A stretch of 64,000 bases of DNA from Aquimarina sp. TRL1 (GTDB taxonomy: Bacteria; Bacteroidota; Bacteroidia; Flavobacteriales; Flavobacteriaceae), in NCBI RefSeq assembly GCF_013365535.1, contig NZ_CP053590.1, forward strand, positions 5,136,501 through 5,200,500. The letters are read 5' to 3'. The notes beneath the pieces are model-generated. The model was not told the DNA's origin, did not search any database, and saw nothing but the letters and a program-made list of their open reading frames with translations. Both the position numbers and the translations under genes were made by a program. Of this stretch, positions 37,528 to 46,347 are shown one piece after another; the stretch's first letter is position 1, and each line of letters starts with the position of its first letter.

Positions 37528-38766
37528 ATGGAACTATTTACTACTAACAATGTCTGGATGATGATATGTACTGCCCTTGTTTTTTTTATGCATCTGGGGT
37601 TCTCTTTTCTGGAAATAGGGTTAACCCGACAAAAAAACACCATTAACATTCTATTCAAAAACATGTTTATCATTTGCATTGGACTTATCTTATACTCTCT
37701 TTTTGGTTTTAACCTTATGTATCCTGGGTTTGACAAAGAGGCCTTGGGAATATTGGGGTTTTCTGGTTTTGGTCTTAACTCTCCCATAACTGAGACAGGC
37801 TCTTTAGACCTTTCTTATAATACCGGATATACCTATTGGACAGATTTTCTATTTCAAGGCATGTTTGCAGCAACGGCTGCAACCATTGTTTCCGGAGCCG
37901 TTGCAGAACGTGTCAAGCTTGGTAGTTTTATGATTTTCACTATTATATATGTAGGGTTAATATATCCTATTGTTGGTTCCTGGAAATGGGGAGGTGGTTT
38001 TTTGGATTCTATGGGATTTTATGACTTTGCGGGTTCTAGCCTTGTTCACTCTGTTGGTGGATGGGCAGCACTGGTAGCCGTTTACCTTCTAGGTCCCCGA
38101 ATTGGAAAATTCACATCCGAGGGTAAACCTATGGTCATCCCTGGTCATAGCATTACACTGGCTGCTGCGGGGGTTTTGATCCTCTGGTTGGGGTGGTTTG
38201 GTTTTAATGGAGGTTCTGTATTGTCTGCTGACCCTGCAACCACTTCTCTGACATTGGTTACCACATGTATCGCCGCTGCAACGGGTGGTTTATCTTCTTT
38301 TCTGGTTTCCACCGCTATCTATAAAAACTACGACTTAACCATGTTCCTAAATGGGATTTTAGGTGGATTAGTCGCCATCACCGCGGGAGCAGATCAAATG
38401 TCTCCTATGGATGCTATTATGGTAGGTGCCATTGCCGGAACATTGATTGTTTTCGGAATATCTCTTATCGACAGACTTACCTTAGACGATCCTGTTGGAG
38501 CTATTGCGGTCCATTTGATCTGTGGTATCTGGGGAACACTTGCTGTCGGTATTTTTGGAAAAATGGCAGGACTACATCAATTCTTTGTACAACTTATAGG
38601 TATTGTTATCATAGGGGTTTTCTGCCTTCTAACTTCTTTCTTTATTCTATTTTCTATTAAAAAACTTTCCGGAATAAGGGTTTCAGAACAAGAAGAAATA
38701 GAAGGGCTCGATTTTCATGAGCACGGTATGGATGCATACCCTGATTTTAGAATTAACCAACACTAA
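37528..38766 (+). CDS. amt: ammonium transporter
   Basis: The ATG at 37528 (MELFTTNNVWMMICTALVFFMHLGFSF) is chosen; the open frame reaches back into glnB in another phase. The 412-residue protein has eleven membrane segments in the Amt/Rh pattern. Conserved features include FQGMFAATAATIVSGAVAERV, GSSLVHSVGGWAALV with the first pore histidine, GWFGFNGGS, and AIAVHLICGIWGTLAVGIF with the second pore histidine. Amt conducts ammonium into the cell, feeding glutamine and glutamate synthesis, and is gated by the PII protein just upstream. Confidence 0.95.
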   Translation: MELFTTNNVWMMICTALVFFMHLGFSFLEIGLTRQKNTINILFKNMFIICIGLILYSLFGFNLMYPGFDKEALGILGFSGFGLNSPITETGSLDLSYNTGYTYWTDFLFQGMFAATAATIVSGAVAERVKLGSFMIFTIIYVGLIYPIVGSWKWGGGFLDSMGFYDFAGSSLVHSVGGWAALVAVYLLGPRIGKFTSEGKPMVIPGHSITLAAAGVLILWLGWFGFNGGSVLSADPATTSLTLVTTCIAAATGGLSSFLVSTAIYKNYDLTMFLNGILGGLVAITAGADQMSPMDAIMVGAIAGTLIVFGISLIDRLTLDDPVGAIAVHLICGIWGTLAVGIFGKMAGLHQFFVQLIGIVIIGVFCLLTSFFILFSIKKLSGIRVSEQEEIEGLDFHEHGMDAYPDFRINQH

Positions 38767-38788
38767 CTTCCTTATGAAGCAATACCCT

Positions 38789-38890
38789 AAGAGGGGCAAC
38801 TATATATACAAATGATACTAAGAGGTGAAGCATTAGAAATTATGTTTGTGATTTATCGCCTTTATACTATCAAAACAGTTCGCCCCTCTT
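38789..38890. terminator. long-loop GC-rich stem between convergent genes
   Basis: AAGAGGGGC (38789-38797) pairs with GCCCCTCTT (38882-38890), extended by AACT/AGTT with one bulged C. A run of T residues follows. The roughly 84-nt interior has weaker partial pairing. It fits a terminator for amt, or a small structured RNA, or a compact palindromic element. Confidence 0.6.
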
Positions 38891-38923
38891 TTTTATAAAC
38901 TAATATCTCTTTTATAATATTCG

Positions 38924-41146
38924 CTATTTTCGTTCCTTGGAAAAAGCCAATATTTTTTGAAAAAGATCTCGTTTTTTGAAGGGTTTTATCACAATATCAT
39001 CCATTCCTGAGTCTTTGATCTTATTATCCATATTTTCCAGATCTACTGCGGTTAAGGCTATAATTACAACTTCCTTATCAAACTCTCTGATTTCTCTGGT
39101 TGTTTCCAATCCATCTTTTCCCGGCATATGAATATCCATAAAAACAACATCATATGTTGTATCCTTGACCATTTGTATTGCTTGCTCGCCATTATCTGCT
39201 ATATCACATTGCGCTCCTGATCGTTCTATTGTCTTTTTAGTGATCATCAGGTTAATTTTATTATCATCTACAACCAGTATCTTATGCTCACTTAAAAGAG
39301 CTCCATAATTAATACTTTCTTTATAATATTTCTCTTTTTTACACTTTTCCAGAACAACCTCAAAACCAAAAGAAGTTCCTTTGCCTTCTTCTGAGGATAC
39401 TTCAATGGAAGACTGAAATAAGTCTTCTACAATTCTTTTTACGATATATAACCCTAAACCAGAACCTCCTTTATACTCATCGATATGCTGAGTTCCATTA
39501 AACCCATTAAAGATACGAGGTAACTTTTCTTTTGCTATACCAATTCCATCATCCTTCACCTCGAAATAAACAGTGATACTCTCTTCATTTTCTTTTACTT
39601 TTCTTACGGATAACCATATATTCCCATCGGGAGTGAACTTAATCGCGTTGAATATGAGATTAATTAATACCTGAGAGATTTTTACCCGATCTCCTACGAC
39701 ATTACTACTCATATCTTTCTGGATCGATAAATGTAATTCTGTGTTATTTTCTGCGACCTGATGAGAAAAAGAGCTGGTTATTTCCACCATCATTTTTTTT
39801 AGGGAAAATCCTTCTTTATTTAATCGAACATTTCCTAAATGAAATTTGGTGTACTCCAATGTATTGTTTACCAATCCTAATAAATGATTGTTAAAAAAAC
39901 GCAGCTTCTTGATATAGTTTTGACGTTGAGTAGCATCTTCATTTTGTTCAATAATTTCCGTTAATCCTTTAATGGTATATATCGGTGTTCTCAACTCATG
40001 ATTGATTACCGAAAAAAAACGAGATCGTTCTTCATTCAAAGCCAATAATCGCTTATTTTTTTCTTTTAGCTCTTCATTTATATCGTTTTTCATCTTATTA
40101 GACCGGTAGACATAAATACTAAATAACAGAGCAAGGGCTAATAAAAAACTGATCAAAAAACTAATATAGAAAAAGTTTGTGCTCAGTTCTTTATTCTTTT
40201 TATTGATAATAGAGAGTTTTGCTATATCATTTTCCTGACGTAAAATTTCATAAATAAATTCATCGGCATTGGAGGCTCTCTCTTTTAATTTCTCTCTAAA
40301 TATTTTTTGATACCGATATGCCAGAGATTGATAGTAGTATACTGAATCTATATTAGGACTGTATTCATAAAAATACCTGGATTTATAATGTGCTATACAT
40401 TTCAAATAGGCATCTCGTTCTCTCTTTACAAATAACAAAGAATCTTTTTCTACTTCGTTTAACAACCTATAAGAATAACTATATTCTTTTTTCTCTTCTA
40501 TCAACCCCATTGCCAGATGAAGCTTATATTCATTGCGAATAATATCATCTACAATATGCATGCGAATGGAATCTTCATTTTTAAAATCAAATTCATCCAG
40601 CTCTTTTAGCGCTTTTTCTGAGCTCAATACTACATTCTTATAATCTCTCCGATCCATATAACTGATGATCAGATCATTGTAGTTGTAAAACTTATTCAGG
40701 TTTTTCTCTTTAAGGCTTTTAGAAATATTAATCGCATACAGACTATCAACCTTATCAAATTGCTTCGCCTCTCTGTATACCCGAAGCATCAAAGAAGGGA
40801 TTTCTAATTCGAAAGGTCGTTCGGGGATGTTCTGAGAAACCCGACGCGCTTTTTTAAAATAGTTGAGGCTTTTATTATACCTCCCTGAGGAAAGAAAAAT
40901 AACTCCATAATTATAATAATAGGAAGCTTGTATTCGCGGGTTGTCTTTTCCTTTTTCCAACAACTTGTCCAGATACATTCTGGCTTCTACAATACTGTCA
41001 TTCTTTACCAGTCGATACACGACTCTATCAACTGTATCTCTGATTTCTACATCTATTGTCTTTTTTTGACTAAAAACGGTTGTAACAAAAAGCAACATTC
41101 CCCAAAAAAAGCATCCATTTATACTTTCTGTTTTTACCATACTCAA
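38924..41146 (-). CDS. hybrid sensor histidine kinase with TPR-like periplasmic sensor
   Basis: The 740-residue protein has a signal peptide near residues 10-26, a helical TPR-like region (about 60-320; YYYNYGVIFLSSGRYNKSLNYFKKA and similar), a membrane segment near 327-348, HisKA with FFSVINHELRTPIYTIKGL (His near 382), HATPase with LINLIFNAIKF, DDGIGIAKEKLPRIFNGF and GSGLGLYIVKRIVE, and a C-terminal receiver with VVDDNKINL and VVFMDIHMPGKDG (Asp near 669), and IKPFKK. No DNA-binding output is attached, so phosphotransfer to another regulator is expected. The input signal is unknown. It is convergent with amt, and the divergent gene on the other side is mnmE. Confidence 0.93.
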   Translation of the reverse strand: MSMVKTESINGCFFWGMLLFVTTVFSQKKTIDVEIRDTVDRVVYRLVKNDSIVEARMYLDKLLEKGKDNPRIQASYYYNYGVIFLSSGRYNKSLNYFKKARRVSQNIPERPFELEIPSLMLRVYREAKQFDKVDSLYAINISKSLKEKNLNKFYNYNDLIISYMDRRDYKNVVLSSEKALKELDEFDFKNEDSIRMHIVDDIIRNEYKLHLAMGLIEEKKEYSYSYRLLNEVEKDSLLFVKRERDAYLKCIAHYKSRYFYEYSPNIDSVYYYQSLAYRYQKIFREKLKERASNADEFIYEILRQENDIAKLSIINKKNKELSTNFFYISFLISFLLALALLFSIYVYRSNKMKNDINEELKEKNKRLLALNEERSRFFSVINHELRTPIYTIKGLTEIIEQNEDATQRQNYIKKLRFFNNHLLGLVNNTLEYTKFHLGNVRLNKEGFSLKKMMVEITSSFSHQVAENNTELHLSIQKDMSSNVVGDRVKISQVLINLIFNAIKFTPDGNIWLSVRKVKENEESITVYFEVKDDGIGIAKEKLPRIFNGFNGTQHIDEYKGGSGLGLYIVKRIVEDLFQSSIEVSSEEGKGTSFGFEVVLEKCKKEKYYKESINYGALLSEHKILVVDDNKINLMITKKTIERSGAQCDIADNGEQAIQMVKDTTYDVVFMDIHMPGKDGLETTREIREFDKEVVIIALTAVDLENMDNKIKDSGMDDIVIKPFKKRDLFQKILAFSKERK

Positions 41147-41395
41147 ACTACTTTAAAACCATTAACTTTACCAATATATAGATAAATAGGTCAGTTTCCC
41201 AGAAAATCCGGCTAAAAAAGCACCATAAATCGGATAATTTGCATCACTTTTCGTTATTCTTTAAGATTATAATTATAAGTTTCACATTTTTTATAGATTT
41301 TTATTTGGTGGGCATCTAGCTACTTTTTCTTTTTCCCGGCAGTGTATTCAGTATAAAAAAGAGCAACTATTATAACATACCCGAAACATAATAAT

Positions 41396-41403
41396 TACTT
41401 TTG
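41396..41403 (+). promoter_or_regulatory. -7 promoter box TACTTTTG of mnmE
   Basis: This is an exact TAnnTTTG match 19 bp before the mnmE ATG. No TTG is found at the -33 position. Confidence 0.55.
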
Positions 41404-41422
41404 CAGTTGTAATTATTAATCT

Positions 41423-42814
41423 ATGATCTCCAAAGATACCATTGTTGCATTGGCGACTCCGAGTGGCGCAGGTGCCATTGCTGTTATCAGAGTTTCCGGA
41501 CAAGATGCTCTTCATATTTGTGCTCCTCTATTTAGATCCAAAAAGGGAAAAAACCTATTAGATCAAAAGAGTCATACTATTCATTTGGGGCATATCATAG
41601 ATAAAAACAGGGTATTAGATGAAGTACTGATCTCTTTATTTAAAGGAAGTAACTCTTATACAGGAGAGCCTACTGTAGAAATTTCCTGTCATGGCTCTAC
41701 TTATATCCAACAAGAAATTATTCAATTATTGCTTCGTAAAGGCTGTCGTGCTGCAAATCCTGGAGAGTTTACACTTCGAGCCTTTATTAATGCTAAACTT
41801 GATTTATCGCAAGCAGAAGCTGTTGCCGATTTAATTGCTTCTGATTCTGAAGCTTCTCACAGAATTGCTATGCAACAGATGAGAGGTGGATTTAGTAATG
41901 AAATTAAAGCCTTAAGAGAAGAGTTATTAAACTTTGCCTCATTAATAGAATTGGAATTAGATTTTGCAGAAGAAGATGTAGAATTTGCTGATCGTTCTCA
42001 ATTCCGAGCATTAATTGAGCGAATTACGAAGGTATTAAAAAGACTTATCGATTCTTTTGCTGTCGGAAATGTTATAAAAAATGGGATCCCTGTTGCTATC
42101 GTTGGAGAGCCTAATGTAGGAAAATCCACTTTGCTGAACGCACTTTTAAATGAAGAACGAGCTATTGTATCTGATATAGCAGGTACCACACGAGATACTA
42201 TTGAAGACGAAATCATTATCGGTGGTATTGGCTTTCGTTTTATCGATACAGCGGGAATCAGAGATACTAAAGATGTGGTAGAAAGTATTGGTATTCAGAA
42301 AACCTTTGAAAAAATCGAACAAGCACAGGTAGTAATTTATCTGGTCGACAGTTCTGACCTAACTGCTGATCGTATTACCGAATTACAAACAGAAATAGGA
42401 AAAATTAAAAATAAATATCCTCAAAAACCTTTGCTCATTGTCGCTAATAAGGTTGATAAACTTTCTTCTGAAGCTGCTACCACTCTAAGCAATACAATTG
42501 AAGGAGTTCATTTACTTTCTGCTAAAAATAATATAGGAGTAGATACACTACAGGACTCTTTATTAAATTTTGTTAATACAGGTGCCTTACGAAACGATGA
42601 TACCATTGTAACCAATACCAGACATTACGATGCCTTATTAAAAGCATTAGAAGAAATACAAAAAGTACAGTATGGTCTGGACAGTGGTCTATCAGGGGAT
42701 TTGATGGCTATCGACATCAGACAGGCACTGTATCACTTTGGGGAAATCACCGGAGAAATTTCTAACGATGATTTATTGGGTAATATCTTTGCTAATTTCT
42801 GTATTGGGAAGTAA
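41423..42814 (+). CDS. mnmE: tRNA modification GTPase MnmE (TrmE)
   Basis: MnmE with MnmG modifies wobble U34 in some tRNAs. The 463 residues have the N-terminal folate-binding domain (TIVALATPSGAGAIAVIRVSG, GSNSYTGEPTVEISCHGS, NPGEFTLRAFINAKLDL), a helical domain, and an inserted G domain with GEPNVGKSTLLN (G1), a threonine-containing G2 GTTRD, DTAGI (G3), and ANKVDK (G4) near residues 230-350, ending with the essential CIGK at the C-terminus. It is complete. The downstream Crp/Fnr gene starts 17 bp away on the same strand and may be co-transcribed. Confidence 0.97.
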   Translation: MISKDTIVALATPSGAGAIAVIRVSGQDALHICAPLFRSKKGKNLLDQKSHTIHLGHIIDKNRVLDEVLISLFKGSNSYTGEPTVEISCHGSTYIQQEIIQLLLRKGCRAANPGEFTLRAFINAKLDLSQAEAVADLIASDSEASHRIAMQQMRGGFSNEIKALREELLNFASLIELELDFAEEDVEFADRSQFRALIERITKVLKRLIDSFAVGNVIKNGIPVAIVGEPNVGKSTLLNALLNEERAIVSDIAGTTRDTIEDEIIIGGIGFRFIDTAGIRDTKDVVESIGIQKTFEKIEQAQVVIYLVDSSDLTADRITELQTEIGKIKNKYPQKPLLIVANKVDKLSSEAATTLSNTIEGVHLLSAKNNIGVDTLQDSLLNFVNTGALRNDDTIVTNTRHYDALLKALEEIQKVQYGLDSGLSGDLMAIDIRQALYHFGEITGEISNDDLLGNIFANFCIGK

Positions 42815-42831
42815 GCTATCAGTACAAAACC

Positions 42832-43389
42832 ATGAGAGCAGCTTTACAGAAAATACTCCCTGATGACAAAATAGATATCCTACTCTCTATAAGTAAGGTA
42901 GTATCTATTCAAGCGAATGAATATTTTGTTCATGAAGGAGAGGTTCCAAAAAAAATTGCTTTTATCCATACCGGCTTATTCAGGTATGTATATATCCATG
43001 AAAAAGGGTATGAATACACAAAAAGTCTTATTACAAAACATCAGTTTATTTGTTCTTATTCAGCGATGATTGCTCAAACCCCTTCTCATTTTTATATAGA
43101 AGCTCTGGAAGACGCTGAATTATTAGTCGTTCCGTATCAAAAATGGATTGACTTAGTAAAAAATGACTTATTCTGGACTCAGTTATTGCTTGGCTTTGTA
43201 GAAAAAGGGTTTATAACCAAAGAAAAGCGTGAGCGAGACTTATTATTGCTTAGTGCCGAAAAAAGATATCTAAATTTTTTAAAAGAATTTCCTGATATCG
43301 ACCAGAGAATTCCTCAAACTATTATTGCTTCGTATTTGGGAATACAACCGGAAAGCTTAAGTCGTATTCGAAAAAAATTATTTTCTTAG
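42832..43389 (+). CDS. Crp/Fnr family transcriptional regulator
   Basis: The 185-residue protein shares the layout of the regulator at 27204: a cNMP-like beta-roll (FVHEGEVPKKIAFIHTGLFRYVYI near residues 34-57) and a C-terminal HTH (RIPQTIIASYLGIQPESLSRIRKKLFS). No iron-sulfur cysteines are present. It lies 17 bp after mnmE. It ends 28 bp before the convergent radical SAM gene, and no terminator separates the two ends. Its targets are unknown. Confidence 0.9.
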   Translation: MRAALQKILPDDKIDILLSISKVVSIQANEYFVHEGEVPKKIAFIHTGLFRYVYIHEKGYEYTKSLITKHQFICSYSAMIAQTPSHFYIEALEDAELLVVPYQKWIDLVKNDLFWTQLLLGFVEKGFITKEKRERDLLLLSAEKRYLNFLKEFPDIDQRIPQTIIASYLGIQPESLSRIRKKLFS

Positions 43390-43417
43390 CCCTTCTCTTT
43401 TATTTTTCTTACGGTTA

Positions 43418-44641
43418 TTATTGTGCAAAACTGATCAACTCCTTGGTATGCTCATTTATTTCTGTAGTGAGATCAACCGTATGAAGGTATTCGATAATTT
43501 CTGAAGTGTCTATCATACTAATATTCGAATCTTCATAGATACTGGGAAATATATCCATTAAACGATGTTGTACATGCGCTATTAACTGTATCAAATTCCT
43601 GCAATATATCGAAGGGTTATTAAACCCATTTTCTTTTTTAAATCGGTGAACCAACCTCCCGCCTTTACAAATTTCCAGTATTGGACATGCTTTGCACTGC
43701 GAACACAACATATGGGTACTATTCTCAAAATATAACCTTCCTAAAGGAGATGTCAGGATATCTGTAAAACTATGTGTTTGTATCTTCATTTTTGACTTAG
43801 TGAATCCCTGACCACATGCTTTTAATGAATCTATCGCTTCGATTTCTCCATTAGTTTCTATTACCAATACCTTCGATTCATTATGCTCGTGATCTGTTAT
43901 CCCCAACAAGGAATTGATCAGTCCCTTGAATATCGGAATAATGTACTTATCTGGATCTGCTATCCAATGATCAAACAATTGTATCAGCCAATCCGCCATA
44001 GAAGTCTCGTCTGTATTAGGGTCAAAAGGAACATTATCATAGGTATAATCCGGAATTAAATAATTCACCGAATGAGCTCCCATCTCTTTAAAACTATTAT
44101 ATATAACTATAGGATCTTCCTCTGTATTAATGACACAGGCAATTGTAGCCAGTCCAGTTTCACGCTTTAATAACTGTACCCCTTTTCGAACAGCCTGATA
44201 GCTTCCCCTGCCTTTATGATCTACCCGATACATATCATGCGCTTTTTCTGTTCCGTCAACACTGATACTCGGAAAAATAGCTAACTCTTTAAAAAGAGAA
44301 CACCACTCCTTATCAATCAGTACTCCATTGGTTTGCATATCATACTCAAAACTAGTTGTTAACAGCTGTTCTCTTGCTTTTTCTGCCTTATAGACAAATT
44401 CCCTATAAAATGCTTTATCAATAAGCAACGGTTCCCCTCCATGAAATATAAAGGTGAATTTTTTTCTCGGGTACTTTTTTAGATAGGCAATTGTTTTTTC
44501 CAAAATCGCATCAACACAATCTGCGTCCATATATTTTGGTTGTTTCTTATATGTTGTATCTCCCATATTGTACATAAAACAATATGAACAATTCAGATTA
44601 CACCTACTTGCTACTTTTACCACTAATGCATCAAATTCCAT
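43418..44641 (-). CDS. radical SAM/SPASM peptide maturase
   Basis: The 407-residue enzyme opens without a leader-binding (RRE) domain. The radical SAM cluster motif CNLNCSYCF lies at residues 14-22 (CX3CX2C), followed by FIFHGGEPLL near 66-75 and QTNGVLI. The C-terminal SPASM/auxiliary cluster cysteines are ACGQGF near 274, CSQCKACPILEICKGG near 311-326, and NPSIYCRNLIQLIAHV near 341-356. The tail with C..C....C.GG...HR...G..NPS.YC is typical of the GrrM/FxsB-type maturases that form cyclophane crosslinks (triceptides). It lies downstream of the 73-residue peptide gene with a hairpin between, so that peptide is the likely substrate. Confidence 0.88.
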   Translation of the reverse strand: MEFDALVVKVASRCNLNCSYCFMYNMGDTTYKKQPKYMDADCVDAILEKTIAYLKKYPRKKFTFIFHGGEPLLIDKAFYREFVYKAEKAREQLLTTSFEYDMQTNGVLIDKEWCSLFKELAIFPSISVDGTEKAHDMYRVDHKGRGSYQAVRKGVQLLKRETGLATIACVINTEEDPIVIYNSFKEMGAHSVNYLIPDYTYDNVPFDPNTDETSMADWLIQLFDHWIADPDKYIIPIFKGLINSLLGITDHEHNESKVLVIETNGEIEAIDSLKACGQGFTKSKMKIQTHSFTDILTSPLGRLYFENSTHMLCSQCKACPILEICKGGRLVHRFKKENGFNNPSIYCRNLIQLIAHVQHRLMDIFPSIYEDSNISMIDTSEIIEYLHTVDLTTEINEHTKELISFAQ

Positions 44642-44663
44642 TCTATAACTCTTTCGTGTTTAT

Positions 44664-44693
44664 AAAAACAGAAGCTGTTTTCACAGCTTCTGC
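44664..44693 (-). terminator. hairpin between peptide precursor and maturase
   Basis: A 9-bp perfect stem (44669-44677 with 44684-44692; a tenth T-A pair leaves a 4-nt loop) is followed on the minus strand by five T residues. It sits 23 bp after the precursor stop and 22 bp before the maturase start. This is a leaky-terminator position, which would give more precursor than enzyme mRNA. Confidence 0.75.
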
Positions 44694-44715
44694 GATCTAA
44701 TCAAAAAATACGACC

Positions 44716-44937
44716 CTACATAGAAAGCCGCTCGGGAGTTGCCTCTGCTCTTGCAGGGACACACTTTTGTAATGCATTAGACCAAATCATCCCTTGCGGG
44801 CAATGTCTTCCTCCACTTGTTGGGTAGTAAATCACTTCTTCTTCGTAGATAGCACCACCAACAATGTTTTCCATGTTTTTTACTTCTTGAGCAGAAAACT
44901 TTTCTAATCCCCCAGATAAAACAAATACTTTTTTCAT
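44716..44937 (-). CDS. GG-leader RiPP precursor peptide (73 aa)
   Basis: The N-terminal part (MKKVFVLSGGLEKFSAQEV then KNMENIVGG) resembles Bacteroidota double-glycine leaders with an LS-EE/VK---GG pattern; cleavage after Gly28 would leave a 45-residue core. The core contains acidic YEEE (31-34), VIYYPTSGG (35-43), and a Cys46-to-Cys59 loop enclosing Trp52-Ser53-Asn54. W-x-N is the kind of motif linked to Trp-to-Asn cyclophane crosslinks. The nearest enzyme is the radical SAM/SPASM maturase downstream, in the same orientation. No transporter or second precursor is adjacent. The gene assignment is strong by context; modification is inferred. Confidence 0.78.
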   Translation of the reverse strand: MKKVFVLSGGLEKFSAQEVKNMENIVGGAIYEEEVIYYPTSGGRHCPQGMIWSNALQKCVPARAEATPERLSM

Positions 44938-45477
44938 AATCGTTTGTTATATAATTTGTGCCTACTCTATATGATTTTCGGCTACCTCAAGCTTTGTTAT
45001 GATGTACTCCATAATTGGGTCATACACCACTATATACATGTCTCTTAATTTTTGTTACCTATCTCAATTAAGAATCACATATAGTACTTACTAGTGCAGC
45101 TTGTAGAAATTCATTACCCAACAATAAACCGTTAATGGTTTTACTATCGAAAAATTATATTGTTTTGAGGGACTTATCTCAGAAAGCTCAATGAAATTCT
45201 GGAGGTATTTTTTAGAAAAAAATTATAGTCTTCCCTGATCACAGGATGTAAGATATTATATAAGGAAAGAAATGAATCTTACGTTAGTAACAAGTTCTAA
45301 GTGTGTAATCTCGACTATTGAGCTAAAAAAACTATGATAACAGCATTCCCCCACCATTATTGAAAGAAGGGTATTAGAAACAATCCAAAAACAAAATAAA
45401 TAATATAATGATAGGTAGAAGTACTGTTATATAGTTATAAAAGGGGTGATTGTAGTATGTATTTGTAATTTAAAAAA
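44938..45477. other. intergenic region upstream of the peptide precursor
   Basis: This 540-bp AT-rich region contains no supported gene. A 25-codon minus-strand frame at 44962-45039 lies directly upstream of the precursor gene but has no recognisable features. No clear promoter box is seen for the precursor. Confidence 0.4.
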
Positions 45478-45873
45478 TCAATTGCGATTTGAATAGATCT
45501 CTGTTGTTTCTCTATCAAAATCCAATGTACTTTCCAATACCATATATTTGACTTCGGGATCCCTTGCTATTTTATTTTTTTTATTGTTTGGTATCTGATG
45601 CAAAAGAGCTCCTTTAAACTCCCCAGAATAAATGGAAACAATATGTTCTTCTGACAATTCATATTTTTCCAAAATCTGTACTATTTTAGGAGTAATAGCA
45701 GGTGTTTTAATGGTATTATCTTTTAGAAACAAAGCATAATTATTGCTTTGGAGTCCAATAGCTATCGATTCTTCTTGTGAGTTTTCTACTGAAGGGGCTT
45801 CTTTTTCACAAGATACAACTATAAAAATACTGCATAGTAGTCCTGTGAATAATCCCTTATTATTCCGATTCAT
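45478..45873 (-). CDS. lipoprotein with peptidase-inhibitor I9-like domain
   Basis: The start at 45873 (MNRNNKGLFTGLLCSIFIVVSC) gives a lipoprotein signal with lipobox VVSC at residue 22; an upstream in-frame start would bury it. Residues about 40-120 read like a subtilisin propeptide/inhibitor I9 domain: NYALFLKDNTIK, a helix VQILEKYELS, then FKGALLHQIPN and DPEVKYMVLESTLDF, in the usual order KD...Y...FKGF.A.L...DP.V.Y.E. No protease domain follows, so this may be a free-standing inhibitor or chaperone for an exported protease. The call rests on sequence pattern only. Confidence 0.55.
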   Translation of the reverse strand: MNRNNKGLFTGLLCSIFIVVSCEKEAPSVENSQEESIAIGLQSNNYALFLKDNTIKTPAITPKIVQILEKYELSEEHIVSIYSGEFKGALLHQIPNNKKNKIARDPEVKYMVLESTLDFDRETTEIYSNRN

Positions 45874-46080
45874 ATTTTTGTTTTTCGCCGTTGCAAATAT
45901 GAGATCATTATCATTCATAAGCCTCAACATATCAATCAATTAACTCGCAATTAACGCTCCCTTAAAAAAAGACAAAAAAAGCACTTAACACATCTGTTTT
46001 ATAATCAATACCTTACACGTGATATTATTATTTTTTTAGTAATTAAACCTTACAGCATTAACATTTATTTAAATCCTAAA

Positions 46081-46305
46081 ATGAGCTATTTCTGGTGCTT
46101 TTCTGTTCTTTGCGCTATTCTTTTATCGTTACTGTATATGGTATATATTGGCTTATTTTTGTTTTCGGACCAATACTTCATTCCTTTAATTTCTATTTTT
46201 TTGTGGATCAATTGGGTAATACTTTTTCTGTTTGTGTACTTATGGGTAGATCGATCTTACTGGTGGCACCTGAAAAACCAACATAACAGAGTAAGGAAAA
46301 CCTAG
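46081..46305 (+). CDS. possible small membrane protein (74 aa)
   Basis: Seventy-four codons from an ATG, almost entirely hydrophobic up to a basic tail (YWWHLKNQHNRVRKT), would form two membrane segments. The same T-rich DNA also encodes a hydrophobic frame in a second phase, so chance is a real possibility. It lies 43 bp before the T9SS gene. No family is recognised. Confidence 0.35.
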   Translation: MSYFWCFSVLCAILLSLLYMVYIGLFLFSDQYFIPLISIFLWINWVILFLFVYLWVDRSYWWHLKNQHNRVRKT

Positions 46306-46347
46306 ATTTTATACTTTTCAAACTATAAAATCACAACACACAATCAA

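Noticed and set aside
44962..45039. 25-codon minus-strand frame directly upstream of the peptide precursor
   Set aside because: It has no leader motif or conserved core residues, and a stop codon closes the frame six codons before its ATG; treated as spacer.
43400..45480. Search for a dedicated ABC exporter or second precursor near the RiPP locus
   Set aside because: None is seen; the neighbours are a Crp/Fnr gene and an unrelated lipoprotein. Export may be encoded elsewhere.
46095..46286. Second hydrophobic frame overlapping the 46081-46305 candidate
   Set aside because: It is a shifted reading of the same T-rich DNA; at most one of the two can be real.
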